Shown here in pieces: positions 17,721-25,285 of a stretch of 64,000 nt of DNA; the stretch's first letter is position 1; each line of letters opens with the position of its first letter. The stretch spans positions 6,985 to 70,984 of the forward strand of contig NZ_JNYE01000023.1 of assembly GCF_000717185.1 (NCBI RefSeq). The letters run 5' to 3'. The notes under the pieces were generated by a model, which had not been told where the DNA came from, searched no databases, and was given only the letters and a program-made list of their open reading frames with translations. The DNA is from Kitasatospora phosalacinea. GTDB lineage: Bacteria > Actinomycetota > Actinomycetes > Streptomycetales > Streptomycetaceae. The translations under genes and the position numbers were made by a program.

Positions 17721-18928
17721 GGGGTGGCTCCGGCGGGGGAGGTCAGGCGCGCGAGGTGCGCGCGGGCGAAGGCGGTGGCGAGGTCGGAGAAGTAGACGTT
17801 TGACAGGGTGAGGAGGAGGTCGGCCTCGGTGTCGAGGTCGGCCCCGGAGTGTACGGGTGCTTCGAGGTGCCCGGTTCGGGCGTGCCCGGAGACCTGGGCT
17901 TCCCGGGCGGCGCGCAGCCAGCAGGCTTCGGCCGCGGCGGTGGCCGAGATGCCGGTGAGCCCGGCCTCCTCCACGTGGTCGGCCGCGCGCAGCCGCATCG
18001 GGACGGTGGCGGCGCCGTTCAGCACGAGGATCGCGTCACGGATCTCGATCGTCCGCCGGTAGAGCCGGTCGCGGACACCGCGCGGGTCGAGCGCATCCGC
18101 GAGCGGGTGCCGTGCCGCGCCGTAGCGGATCTGCGGGACGGCGTCGCTCAGGTGCGCCCAGAGCGGGTACAGCCGGACGAGGCGGTAGTGCTGCCGGCCG
18201 GCCCGGACGGCCACCGGGACCATCGGCATGGTGCTGCCCGCGGAGATCAGCAGCAGCGGGACGAGCGCCAGGAGGCGGTTCAGCAGCTGCTCCGTCCCGG
18301 CCGACAGCGGGTGGAGCCCGAGGCGGCCGACCACGAGCATCGAGGCCCGGTGGACGGTGTACGCGATGCCGATGCCGGTGCCGAGGCAAATCAGTCGCAG
18401 CCCGCGGCGCAGCGAGTCCGGGCCCGGTCGGCGCGACCACTGCCAGGAGAGCCGGGACGCCGTGAACATCGCCCAGCCGAAGTACGTGGTCCACAGCAGG
18501 GTGTAGGCCAGGAGCCACGGGTCTTCGGGGTAGGCCGTCAGCGGATCGACCGCCTCCTGCGGGCGGTCGGTCCGGAAGAACAGGACCACCATGGCGGCGA
18601 GGGTGACCAGGGGCACCACCGTGCCGGGGCGCAGCCGTCCTCGCCGTGCCGCGGGAGCGGAACTGGCTGCCGCACGCGAGAGGAAGACGAGGACGCAGGC
18701 GGCGGCCGAGACTGCGGAAGCATGCTTGAGCAGCGCCGCGAAGCCGTGCACGCCGATCGCTCCGTCGAGCCACAGGACCGCCGGGTCGTTGGCGAAGCAC
18801 ATTTCCACGGCAAGGACGAAGAAGGCCGCCCAGAGGACCCTTTTCTCCTTGTGTCGGAATGCTCCGGGAGCCCTCCACACCGCTATCGCCCACAGAATTG
18901 CACAGACGCTCAGATTGATGACGCGCAT
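17717..18928 (-). CDS. MAB_1171c-type multi-pass membrane protein
   Basis: A 403-residue protein. Its first 230 residues form about seven hydrophobic helices starting at the extreme N-terminus, followed by a cytosolic helical domain of about 170 residues. The layout, together with an XRE protein and an ImmA/IrrE protease immediately upstream, matches the family annotated as MAB_1171c putative transporters. No substrate is known. ATG 18928 begins five bases after the protease stop, and the end overlaps the PAP2-like start, so the three genes form one unit. Confidence 0.72.
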   Translation of the reverse strand: MRVINLSVCAILWAIAVWRAPGAFRHKEKRVLWAAFFVLAVEMCFANDPAVLWLDGAIGVHGFAALLKHASAVSAAACVLVFLSRAAASSAPAARRGRLRPGTVVPLVTLAAMVVLFFRTDRPQEAVDPLTAYPEDPWLLAYTLLWTTYFGWAMFTASRLSWQWSRRPGPDSLRRGLRLICLGTGIGIAYTVHRASMLVVGRLGLHPLSAGTEQLLNRLLALVPLLLISAGSTMPMVPVAVRAGRQHYRLVRLYPLWAHLSDAVPQIRYGAARHPLADALDPRGVRDRLYRRTIEIRDAILVLNGAATVPMRLRAADHVEEAGLTGISATAAAEACWLRAAREAQVSGHARTGHLEAPVHSGADLDTEADLLLTLSNVYFSDLATAFARAHLARLTSPAGATP

Positions 18929-18933
18929 ACCGG

Positions 18934-19506
18934 CTACTCGATCAGGGCGGACAGGAGGTGCACCGCGAGCGGGTCGACCGGTCTGTCGGCCTTTTCGGCC
19001 GTTTGATGAATCCGCCGTGCGAGCAGACCGGCCAGCCCTTCGGCTGCCTGCTCGTCCTCGTGCGTGTAGCTGGTCCGGCCGAGGAGGCTGACGATCCGGT
19101 TCATCGGGAAACCGGCCCACTCCTTGACGCTCAGTACCTCGCCGACACTGCGGCGCGGGCCGTCCTGCGCAGGGGGCTGGGCATGCACCTCGGTCGGAAG
19201 GCAGGAGTGGCCCAGCAGCATGTGGCACAGCTCGTGAAGGATGATGTGGTCGCGGTGCAAGGGGCTGGTCGCGCTCTCCACGAAGATGTGGTCGGAATTC
19301 TCCATGGCGATCCAAGCTCCGCAGGGAGCGGAGTTCGCTGCCCCCTCGTGCTCGATGGCGTGGATGTGTATCCTGCGGCCGCGCTTCTCCGCAATGCTGT
19401 CGCACAACTTCTCAATGGTGAACGGGGAAGGTATTTCCAGACTTTCCGCGACGGCGGAGTGATCGTTGAACCCGCCCACCTGGCTTCTCCTGCGCCAGCT
19501 TCGCAT
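18934..19506 (-). CDS. ImmA/IrrE-family zinc metalloprotease
   Basis: A protein of 181-190 residues whose centre carries the zinc-protease signature H-E-L-C-H (HRDHIILHELCHMLLGH), a typical ImmA/IrrE placement. Relatives cleave XRE-type repressors to induce mobile elements or stress genes; an XRE repressor is encoded 240 bases upstream. A GTG at 19479 has the better ribosome site (GGAG, seven bases) than the ATG at 19506. The next gene follows after five bases. Its substrate being that repressor is an inference from gene order. Confidence 0.8.
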   Translation of the reverse strand: MRSWRRRSQVGGFNDHSAVAESLEIPSPFTIEKLCDSIAEKRGRRIHIHAIEHEGAANSAPCGAWIAMENSDHIFVESATSPLHRDHIILHELCHMLLGHSCLPTEVHAQPPAQDGPRRSVGEVLSVKEWAGFPMNRIVSLLGRTSYTHEDEQAAEGLAGLLARRIHQTAEKADRPVDPLAVHLLSALIE

Positions 19507-19669
19507 GACCCTTGTCCGTTCCAGTGATTTCCTCGTGCCCCAGGGGGATCAAAGCATATGCGCACGAACGGACTGCATTGCTGCCGAGATTCTCGGAGGG
19601 TTCCCGTTCGCTGCGGAGCGTAATCCTGAACTCGCCGCAGGGCGGGAACTGCGGAGGTTTCGTCACGTT

Positions 19670-19690
19670 CGGACTACGCTCGGTAGTGCG
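19670..19690. promoter_or_regulatory. Operator half-sites upstream of the metalloprotease gene
   Basis: CGGACT (19670-19675) and AGTGCG (19685-19690) are the same half-sites found in the operator array at 20227-20337, but separated by nine bases rather than two. They lie in the intergenic region ahead of the metalloprotease gene. They may be a weaker or variant repressor site. Confidence 0.3.
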
Positions 19691-19747
19691 GCGCGTTATC
19701 GGAAATTTATCTGAGTGGGATTTAGATGATCACCGATGGTGTCGGGC

Positions 19748-20197
19748 TCAGCCGGTCGAGCCGCTGTCCAGTCCTTCTGCGGCTCGGGCGATCTCGACCA
19801 TGCGGGCGATGGTCGACAGGCTCTCGACCGACAGTCCGGATGCCCGGAAGGCAAGGTTGGCCGCAGGGCCATCCTTGATCATCTTTTCTACGTCCTCGGG
19901 CGCGGCCGGCGTGGTTGCGGCGGGCGCCTCCTCGGGTTCGTCGTCCCCCAGGAGGAAGCTGGGGCGCACGCCGAAGCCGCCCTTGGCGAGGGCCCACAGG
20001 GTGTTGGCCGTCGGGTTCGTCTTGCCGCCGACGCGGAGCTTCTGGATCAGGCTCGCGCTGACCGCGGTCCCGCCGTTGGCCTCCGCCCAGGCGGCCGTCC
20101 TGTCCGCGATCTCCTTGTTGGTGAACTCGCGGCCCTCGCTCGGGTGGCGGTGCGCCGCGAAGAGGTCGTTGAGTCTCGACTGGACGGTGGCGGTCAT
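19748..20197 (-). CDS. XRE-like repressor
   Basis: A 149-residue protein. Residues about 20-75 form an extended helix-turn-helix (FTNKEIADRTAAWAEANGG, SASLIQKLRVG, NPTANTLWALAKG), followed by an acidic linker and a C-terminal helix that could dimerise. ATG 20197 has GGAG seven bases upstream. Its promoter region contains four near-identical palindromic sites (20227-20337) shared with the rightward mobilisation genes, the arrangement of an element repressor that controls itself and the opposite operon. Confidence 0.78.
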   Translation of the reverse strand: MTATVQSRLNDLFAAHRHPSEGREFTNKEIADRTAAWAEANGGTAVSASLIQKLRVGGKTNPTANTLWALAKGGFGVRPSFLLGDDEPEEAPAATTPAAPEDVEKMIKDGPAANLAFRASGLSVESLSTIARMVEIARAAEGLDSGSTG

Positions 20198-20226
20198 GGA
20201 GTGCTCCATCGGTGTGCGGCAATGGA

Positions 20227-20337
20227 CGCACTATAGTCCGCCGACTGCCTGCCATGGCGACCGCATCGCGGACTCTAGTCTCCCGATGGTGCGGACTTTA
20301 GTGTACGTTGATCGCGGTTGTGACGCACCAAAGTCCG
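20227..20337. promoter_or_regulatory. Array of four operator-like palindromes
   Basis: Cores ACTATAGT (20230-20237), ACTCTAGT (20272-20279), ACTTTAGT (20295-20302) and ACCAAAGT (20327-20334) each carry the flank CGGACT on one side, and AGTGCG or a variant on the other, giving the consensus CGGACT-NT-AGTGCG. Core spacing is 42, 23 and 32 bases, close to whole helical turns. The array lies between the leftward repressor (start 20197) and the rightward block starting at 20597, so it is probably the repressor's binding region. Confidence 0.7.
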
Positions 20338-20596
20338 TCGCAGCTGGTCAGGGGAGTAAAAGGGGGTGGATGTGTGACCCCCGCTCGCCCTATGGTCCTG
20401 GTCCTGCCGCGTACAGCGGTCGGCCGAGCCGAGGGGCCGCTGCCCGCATCGGCCGGACATGGGACCGGCGCCCCGGAGCTACCAACTCCTGGACGCCGGA
20501 CGGCACCCCGAAGGGAGCCGACTCACTACCACGCGCTCGGCGGGACTTCTCTGCACGAGACCACCGCGCGCGCTCCTACGAAGCACGGAGTATCGC

Positions 20597-20926
20597 ATGC
20601 GCGTACCCACGACGGAAACCGAGAATGCGTCACCTCGCCTCTCCGATCGGCGCCTTCGGCTGGCCGAGCGACTGGCCGTCATGCTGCCCGGCGTCGCCGC
20701 GGTCCAGGTCGGGCTGGCCGACCCGCGCCGCCAGTGGCCCCACCCCCGGGCGGTGGCGATCGACACGGACGGGCAATGGGTGCCCCTCACCCGAGCCACC
20801 TCCCAGGTCGTCGCGCGTTGGGTGGTCCGCACCTGGCCCGAGGCGGAGTGGGCGGAGCCCCACACTCTCGACCTCGCCACCGGACAACTCACCGCAGGTG
20901 CAGGCGTCCCCGCTCGGGGCCGCTGA
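20597..20926 (+). CDS. Small hypothetical protein, first gene of the mobilisation block
   Basis: A 109-residue protein that I do not recognise. It has an ATG with CGGAG eight bases upstream. Its middle, VQVGLADPRRQWPHPRAVAI then DTDGQWVPLTRATSQVVARW, suggests a small alpha/beta domain; there is no membrane segment or cysteine cluster. It ends one base before the ATG of the replication-initiator-like gene, so both are likely co-transcribed under the operator array at 20227-20337. Confidence 0.6.
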   Translation: MRVPTTETENASPRLSDRRLRLAERLAVMLPGVAAVQVGLADPRRQWPHPRAVAIDTDGQWVPLTRATSQVVARWVVRTWPEAEWAEPHTLDLATGQLTAGAGVPARGR

Positions 20927-20927
20927 T

Positions 20928-21977
20928 ATGGCGCGCATCCGCTCGGTCAAGCCCGAGACCTGGGTGAGCGAGACGCTCGCCGAGGTCTCCATCCCCGCGA
21001 TGGTCACCTTCCTCGGCATGACCAACCACGCCGACGACCACGGCCGCCACCGGGACAACGCCGCGATCGTCTGCGGCCTGGTGTGGCCGCTGCGCGAGGA
21101 GATCACCCGTGCCGACGTCGAGGACCACCTCGAGCAGCTCGCCGCCGCCGGGGCCGTGTGCCGCTACACCGGTTGCGACGGCCGGAAGTACTTCCATTAC
21201 CCGACGTGGCGCAGCCACCAGAAGATCGACAAGCCGTCGCTGTCCCGGCTGCCCGCGTGCCCGCACTGCGAGCCGGAGCGGTGCGGCGTCTGCAAGGGCC
21301 CGTGCATCCAGCGCGCAGCTCTCGCCGAAGCGCCGACCCCCGTCCCCGAGGCGAGCCCGACTGCTCCCCGAGTGTTCGACGAATCCTCGGCGAACCCTCC
21401 CTCCCCCCTCGACCCCCTCTCCGGACCCGTCGCGAAGCCGTCCCCGCAGGGCAGCACCGGCAGCGGCACGACCACCGCCCCGACGGTCGACGAGAAGCAC
21501 AAGGCCGTCGCCACCTCCGGAAAAAGCGCAGGTCAGAAGCCATTCGCCGAAGCCTCCCCGAAGGCTCGCCGAACCGTCGCAGAGCCCTCGACGCCTGGAT
21601 CTAGGATCTTGGATCCTGGATCTTCTTTCCCTACGGGGCGGCAAGCGCCCGAGCCGGAGGCCGTCTCGGCGGGCCAGCTCGTCGGCGAGTACGTCGCCGC
21701 GTGCGAGCGGCGCCCACCGGGCAGCGTGCTCGGCCACCTCGGCAAGACCGTCAAGGGCCTGCTGGCCGAGGGCATCGACGCCGAGCACGTCCGCGCCGGG
21801 CTGCGGCGCTTCGCCGAGATCCAGGGCCACCCCTCCCGGCTGCCGAGCCTGGTCAACGACGCCATGAACGCCCCGGGTGCCGGTTTGGCCCGGCCGGGAT
21901 CCCGCCCTAACCTGCCCGCTCACCAGGCGTGGACCAACCCGGTCGACGCCGCCACCGCCTACGCCGAGGAGCTGTGA
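20928..21977 (+). CDS. Phage/element-type replication initiator-like protein
   Basis: A 349-residue protein. The N-terminus MARIRSVKPETWVSETLAEV followed by FLGMTNHADDHGR is the typical start of phage and element replication proteins with a winged-helix DNA-binding domain. Residues about 100-130 hold a Cys cluster (CPHCEPERCGVCKGPC) that may bind zinc; a Pro/Ser-rich linker leads to a C-terminal helical domain (VKGLLAEGIDAEHVRAGL). The next gene, a DnaC-like ATPase, overlaps it by one base (TGATG), a pairing expected for an origin-binding protein and its helicase loader. Confidence 0.75.
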   Translation: MARIRSVKPETWVSETLAEVSIPAMVTFLGMTNHADDHGRHRDNAAIVCGLVWPLREEITRADVEDHLEQLAAAGAVCRYTGCDGRKYFHYPTWRSHQKIDKPSLSRLPACPHCEPERCGVCKGPCIQRAALAEAPTPVPEASPTAPRVFDESSANPPSPLDPLSGPVAKPSPQGSTGSGTTTAPTVDEKHKAVATSGKSAGQKPFAEASPKARRTVAEPSTPGSRILDPGSSFPTGRQAPEPEAVSAGQLVGEYVAACERRPPGSVLGHLGKTVKGLLAEGIDAEHVRAGLRRFAEIQGHPSRLPSLVNDAMNAPGAGLARPGSRPNLPAHQAWTNPVDAATAYAEEL

Positions 21978-22684
21978 TGCGCACCCACCGCGACCCGCGG
22001 ACCCTCGCCGACGGCCCCTCCGTCCTCGACCGGATGGCCCGGATCCTCGCCGCCCGGGGCATCGACCACGCCCAGGTCGACGCCCTCCCCGACGAGCCGG
22101 AGCCGTTTTCGCCGGAGGCCGAGCTGTCCGCCGGGATGCCGCCCCGCTACCGCGACGCCATCGCCGACCACCCGCTGGTCCTGGCCTGGACCAGGCAGGT
22201 CGCCGCCCAGGCCACCGCCCCCAGCACCGGAGCGCGCCGCCAGGTCACCCGCGGCCCCAGCCTGCTGATGGCCGGAGTCACCGGCGCGGGCAAGACCCAC
22301 CAGGCGTACGGCGCGGTCCGCGTCCTGGTGCGCACCGGCATCGGCGTGCGCTGGCGCGCCACCACCGCCGCCGACCTCTACGCCGAACTCCGCCCCAGCT
22401 CGGACACGGACGCCGAGCGGGTGCTCGCCGCCTACAGCCGGATGCCGCTGCTGATCCTCGACGACCTCGGCGCCGCCAAAACCAGCGAGTTCGTCGAGGA
22501 GCAGACCTACCGGCTCATCAACCGCCGCTACAACCACTGCCTGCCGACCCTGATCACCACCAACCTGGCGATCAAGGACCTGCGCACCTGCCTCGGCGAC
22601 CGCGTCACCTCCCGCCTCGCCGAGATGACCACCCGGGTCGAGTTCGAACCGATCGACCGCAGACGCCCCCAGCGCGCCGCCTGA
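21977..22684 (+). CDS. DnaC/IstB-like AAA+ ATPase (helicase loader type)
   Basis: A 235-residue ATPase with Walker A at residues 100-107 (G-V-T-G-A-G-K-T), Walker B at 158-163 (LLILDD) and a sensor-like ITTNL. This is the DnaC/IstB family, which loads replicative helicases or assists transposases; the neighbouring initiator-like protein favours helicase loading. The ATG overlaps the previous stop (TGATG). Length is normal for the family. Confidence 0.85.
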   Translation: MRTHRDPRTLADGPSVLDRMARILAARGIDHAQVDALPDEPEPFSPEAELSAGMPPRYRDAIADHPLVLAWTRQVAAQATAPSTGARRQVTRGPSLLMAGVTGAGKTHQAYGAVRVLVRTGIGVRWRATTAADLYAELRPSSDTDAERVLAAYSRMPLLILDDLGAAKTSEFVEEQTYRLINRRYNHCLPTLITTNLAIKDLRTCLGDRVTSRLAEMTTRVEFEPIDRRRPQRAA

Positions 22685-22789
22685 ACCGCCCCTCCCGGCC
22701 GCGCCCCCGAGCGCGCCGCCCCCCACCGACCCAGCGCACCCCTCCGCCGACGCCGCCCCGCGCGCGGAGAGCGATCGGAGTACCTCCGC

Positions 22790-23359
22790 ATGAACACCAC
22801 GCCCACCACCGCCGAGCGCTACCGCTCGCTCGGCGACCACACCTGGCAGGACCAGGCCGTCTGCCACCCCAGCGAGTACAACCCCGTCGACCCCGAGGTG
22901 TTCTTCCCCGGGCCGGACGAGGTTGACAAGATCGCCACCGCGCTGTCGTTGTGCAGCCAGTGCCCCGTCCGCCTGGCCTGCCTCGACGCCGCCCTCGAAG
23001 GCGGCGAGACCGACGGCATCCGGGGCGGACTCACCGAGGAGGAGCGCGCGCCCCTGCACAAGAAGATCGCCAAGCGCCTCGACTACGGCCGGGTCAACGC
23101 CGCCCTTGCCGGGCGCGACATCCACCTCACCTCCGCCGAGCGCCACGCCGTCGTCCTCGCCGGATACCGGCACGGCGTCAGCGCCGAACGGATCGCCCAC
23201 CTCCTCAAGGTCACCGAGGACCACGTCCAGAAGCTCTATCGCGAGATCCGCCGCACCATCCGCAACCGCGAACTCCAGCAAGCCGCCCGCACCGGCGGTC
23301 AGCCGGTCGGTGTCGACACCAGCCGCCTGACCCCAGACGACTTCGGGACGGCTGCATGA
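22790..23359 (+). CDS. WhiB-family iron-sulfur transcription factor with extra C-terminal region
   Basis: A 189-residue protein. Four cysteines, C25, C55, C58 and C64, occur in the WhiB spacing and are followed by DGIRGGLTEEER, the WhiB turn motif. These proteins hold a 4Fe-4S cluster and act with sigma factors. Residues about 100-165 form a second, helix-turn-helix-like region (HGVSAERIAHLLKVTEDHVQ) that most WhiB proteins lack. Such plasmid- and phage-borne WhiB proteins often alter host development or element transfer. Its stop overlaps the ATG of the DUF2637 gene. Confidence 0.88.
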   Translation: MNTTPTTAERYRSLGDHTWQDQAVCHPSEYNPVDPEVFFPGPDEVDKIATALSLCSQCPVRLACLDAALEGGETDGIRGGLTEEERAPLHKKIAKRLDYGRVNAALAGRDIHLTSAERHAVVLAGYRHGVSAERIAHLLKVTEDHVQKLYREIRRTIRNRELQQAARTGGQPVGVDTSRLTPDDFGTAA

Positions 23360-24312
23360 GCACCACCACCCCGACCGCCGCCGCGCACGTCACCGGCTGG
23401 GACCGAACCGCCGTCATCGCCCTCGGAGCCACCGGCTTCGCCCTCTCCTACGACTCCCTTCAGCAGATGGCCACCGCCGTCCACGTCCGTGGCCTCCTCA
23501 CCTACCTCTTCCCGTTCATCGTCGACGGCTTCATCGCCTACAGCATTCGCGCGCTGCTGGTAATGCGCGACGCCCCGCTGCGCGCCCGCGCCTACGTGTG
23601 GCTGCTCTTCGGTGCGGCCACCGGTACGAGCCTGTGGGCCAACGCCCTGCATGCGGTCAGGATGAACGAGCAGAGCAGCGCGACCGGCCTGCGGCTGACC
23701 GACACGGTGGTGGCGGTGCTCTCCACCATCGCCCCGCTCGCCTCGGCCGGTGCCGTCCACCTCTACATCCTCCTCGCCCGCGGGCCGGTCAACCCGCCTG
23801 ACCGGGACAGCCCGACCGACCGTCCGGCCGTGCCGGACGATACCGCGGACAGTGCGCCGGTAGCCGCCGGTGACCGCGAAGCCGCTCGGCAGGCCGTCCT
23901 TCCGGTCAGCGGCCTACCGGCCGAGGTCGCTCCGGTGACCGGCTCGCCGGTCAGCCCGGTCACCGCGCTGCCGATGGCGGTGACCGGGGCCGTTGACCTG
24001 GGGGGTCAGCCGGTCAGCGGTGGGCCGGTCACTGGCCGTCCGGCCGAGGTCGTCCCGGTGACCGGCTCACCGGTCAGTCCGGTCACCGCGCTGCCGGTCA
24101 CTGACCGGGTGGCTGACCGGGACACCGAGGAACTGCTGGAGATCGCCAGGCAGGCGGTCGCGGAAGCGGACAACAAGCTGACCCGCGCCGTGGTCGCCAC
24201 CGCGATCCGCGGTCAGCAGATCCCGCTGTCCAGCGACACCCTGACCCAGCTGATGGCCCAGCTCCGCGAACAGCAGCGCAAGAACCAGCTCGCCGACGCC
24301 GACCGGAACTGA
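23356..24312 (+). CDS. DUF2637 membrane protein
   Basis: A 318-residue protein. The first 145 residues hold four hydrophobic helices, including LFPFIVDGFIAYSIRALLVM, as in DUF2637 proteins common on Streptomyces plasmids and integrative elements, where they are linked to spread or stability. The next 120 residues are a low-complexity Val/Thr/Pro linker with a 41-residue internal duplication, and the last 65 form a coiled helix (TQLMAQLREQQRKNQLADAD). It overlaps WhiB by four bases (ATGA). Confidence 0.82.
   Translation: MSTTTPTAAAHVTGWDRTAVIALGATGFALSYDSLQQMATAVHVRGLLTYLFPFIVDGFIAYSIRALLVMRDAPLRARAYVWLLFGAATGTSLWANALHAVRMNEQSSATGLRLTDTVVAVLSTIAPLASAGAVHLYILLARGPVNPPDRDSPTDRPAVPDDTADSAPVAAGDREAARQAVLPVSGLPAEVAPVTGSPVSPVTALPMAVTGAVDLGGQPVSGGPVTGRPAEVVPVTGSPVSPVTALPVTDRVADRDTEELLEIARQAVAEADNKLTRAVVATAIRGQQIPLSSDTLTQLMAQLREQQRKNQLADADRN
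23920..24105 (+). repeat. Imperfect tandem duplication within the DUF2637 gene (period 123 bp)
   Basis: Segments beginning at 23923 and 24046 carry almost the same sequence (starting GAGGTC and ending GCGCTGCCG) 123 bases apart, equal to 41 codons. The encoded linker repeats the PVTGSPVSPVTALP peptide. The length is in frame, so it extends the linker without breaking the protein. Confidence 0.7.
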
Positions 24313-24398
24313 CCGGAACCGACCGGCCGGGGCTGACCGAGGAGGTCACCCCGGCCGGTCACCCACCCGCCACCGCACCACCGAAGTGGAGCACCGTC

Positions 24399-24623
24399 AT
24401 GCGCACCACCCCCGCCACCTGGACCGAGGCGGACGCCTGGCTGACCGTCCTGCACCAGCGCGGCCACCTCCACCGCGCCGAAGCCGGCACCGACAGCGCC
24501 TGGACCGTCCAACGAGGCCGGCACGCCCGGCCCTGGACCCTCCACCACCCGGTCCTCGCCCTCGACTGGATCGAGGACCTCGTCCGCGACATCGAGCAGC
24601 GCGACACGGAGACGCGCCGATGA
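24399..24623 (+). CDS. Small hypothetical protein upstream of MobC
   Basis: A 74-residue protein with an ATG preceded by GGAG at eight bases. It is rich in Trp, His and Arg (TWTEADAWLTVLHQRGHLHR; WTLHHPVLALDWIEDLV) and lacks recognisable motifs. The stop overlaps the MobC-like start (ATGA), so it may act in mobilisation; a function cannot be assigned. Confidence 0.6.
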   Translation: MRTTPATWTEADAWLTVLHQRGHLHRAEAGTDSAWTVQRGRHARPWTLHHPVLALDWIEDLVRDIEQRDTETRR

Positions 24624-25285
24624 CCGACACCGACCCGGAGCCGACCACCCCGCGAGCGGCCGGTGACCCCGATCAGGCTCCTGGCGGAGCAAGTTGTCGC
24701 CTACGACGGTCCTACGGCCCGTCGCACGCACTTTCCCCCGCCCAGGAGGGCGGGGGAGGCCCGGTTGGTCCCCGAGCGAGGGCGCTCGGGGACCAACCGG
24801 GCGAGCAGCACCAGGGGGCGCTGCTCGAAGGAGAAGCTCCCGACCCGCCCGCCGTCCGCGACCGCCAGCAGCCGAGCGCCCCGCCGTTTCCCGAGCGCAA
24901 GCCGCGCCGCCGCAGCCGCGACCCCCGCGAACGCACGCACAAGACGACTACGCGCCTGTCCGACAGCGAGAAAGCTGAGATCACCGCCGCCGCCGCACAG
25001 CGCGCCGTTACCGTCGCCCGCTTCCTCGCCGCCTCCGCCCTCGCCGTCGCCCGCGGCTCGACCACCGTGCACAGCAACGACCAGCTCGACGCCGCCATCG
25101 ACGAGCTGGCCGCCCTGCGCACCGCCCTCGCCCGGATCGGCAACAACGTCAACCAGATCGCGCACTACTTCAACGCGGGCGGCCAGCCCCGCGATGGCGA
25201 ACTCGCTTATGCGACAGCCGCCTTGATCCGAACCCTGGCCCGCATCGACGATGTGGCCGACGCCTTGGTGAAGAAGCGGCTCTGA
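24620..25285 (+). CDS. MobC-like relaxosome accessory protein
   Basis: A 221-residue protein. Residues about 105-220 contain TTRLSDSEKAEITAAAAQRA and ARIGNNVNQIAHYFN, the ribbon-helix-helix-like core and GxNxNQIA motif of MobC proteins that bind oriT and open the nic site. The first 100 residues are low complexity, and the DNA there carries two perfect inverted repeats, so part of this segment may serve mainly as oriT. The stop overlaps the relaxase start (TGATG), linking the two functions. Confidence 0.85.
   Translation: MTDTDPEPTTPRAAGDPDQAPGGASCRLRRSYGPSHALSPAQEGGGGPVGPRARALGDQPGEQHQGALLEGEAPDPPAVRDRQQPSAPPFPERKPRRRSRDPRERTHKTTTRLSDSEKAEITAAAAQRAVTVARFLAASALAVARGSTTVHSNDQLDAAIDELAALRTALARIGNNVNQIAHYFNAGGQPRDGELAYATAALIRTLARIDDVADALVKKRL
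24735..24801. other. Two adjacent perfect inverted repeats, candidate oriT
   Basis: CCCCCGCCC-AGGA-GGGCGGGGG (24735-24756) is directly followed by a 19-bp perfect repeat at 24760-24778 and 24783-24801 around the loop AGGG. Both lie inside the 5' part of the MobC-like gene, less than 560 bases before the relaxase gene. Relaxase binding sites are typically inverted repeats near mobC, so this is a candidate origin of transfer; a nic sequence cannot be identified. A transcription terminator is unlikely within a coupled operon. Confidence 0.5.

Noticed and set aside
19512..20927. Extension of the replication-initiator frame far upstream, including a possible ATG at 20371
   Set aside because: It would cross the repressor gene, the operator array and the well-initiated gene at 20597. 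The conserved N-terminus starts at 20928.
23920..24105. CRISPR-like repeats
   Set aside because: Two copies in coding sequence with a 123-base period form an in-frame linker duplication; no array with regular spacers exists in the window.
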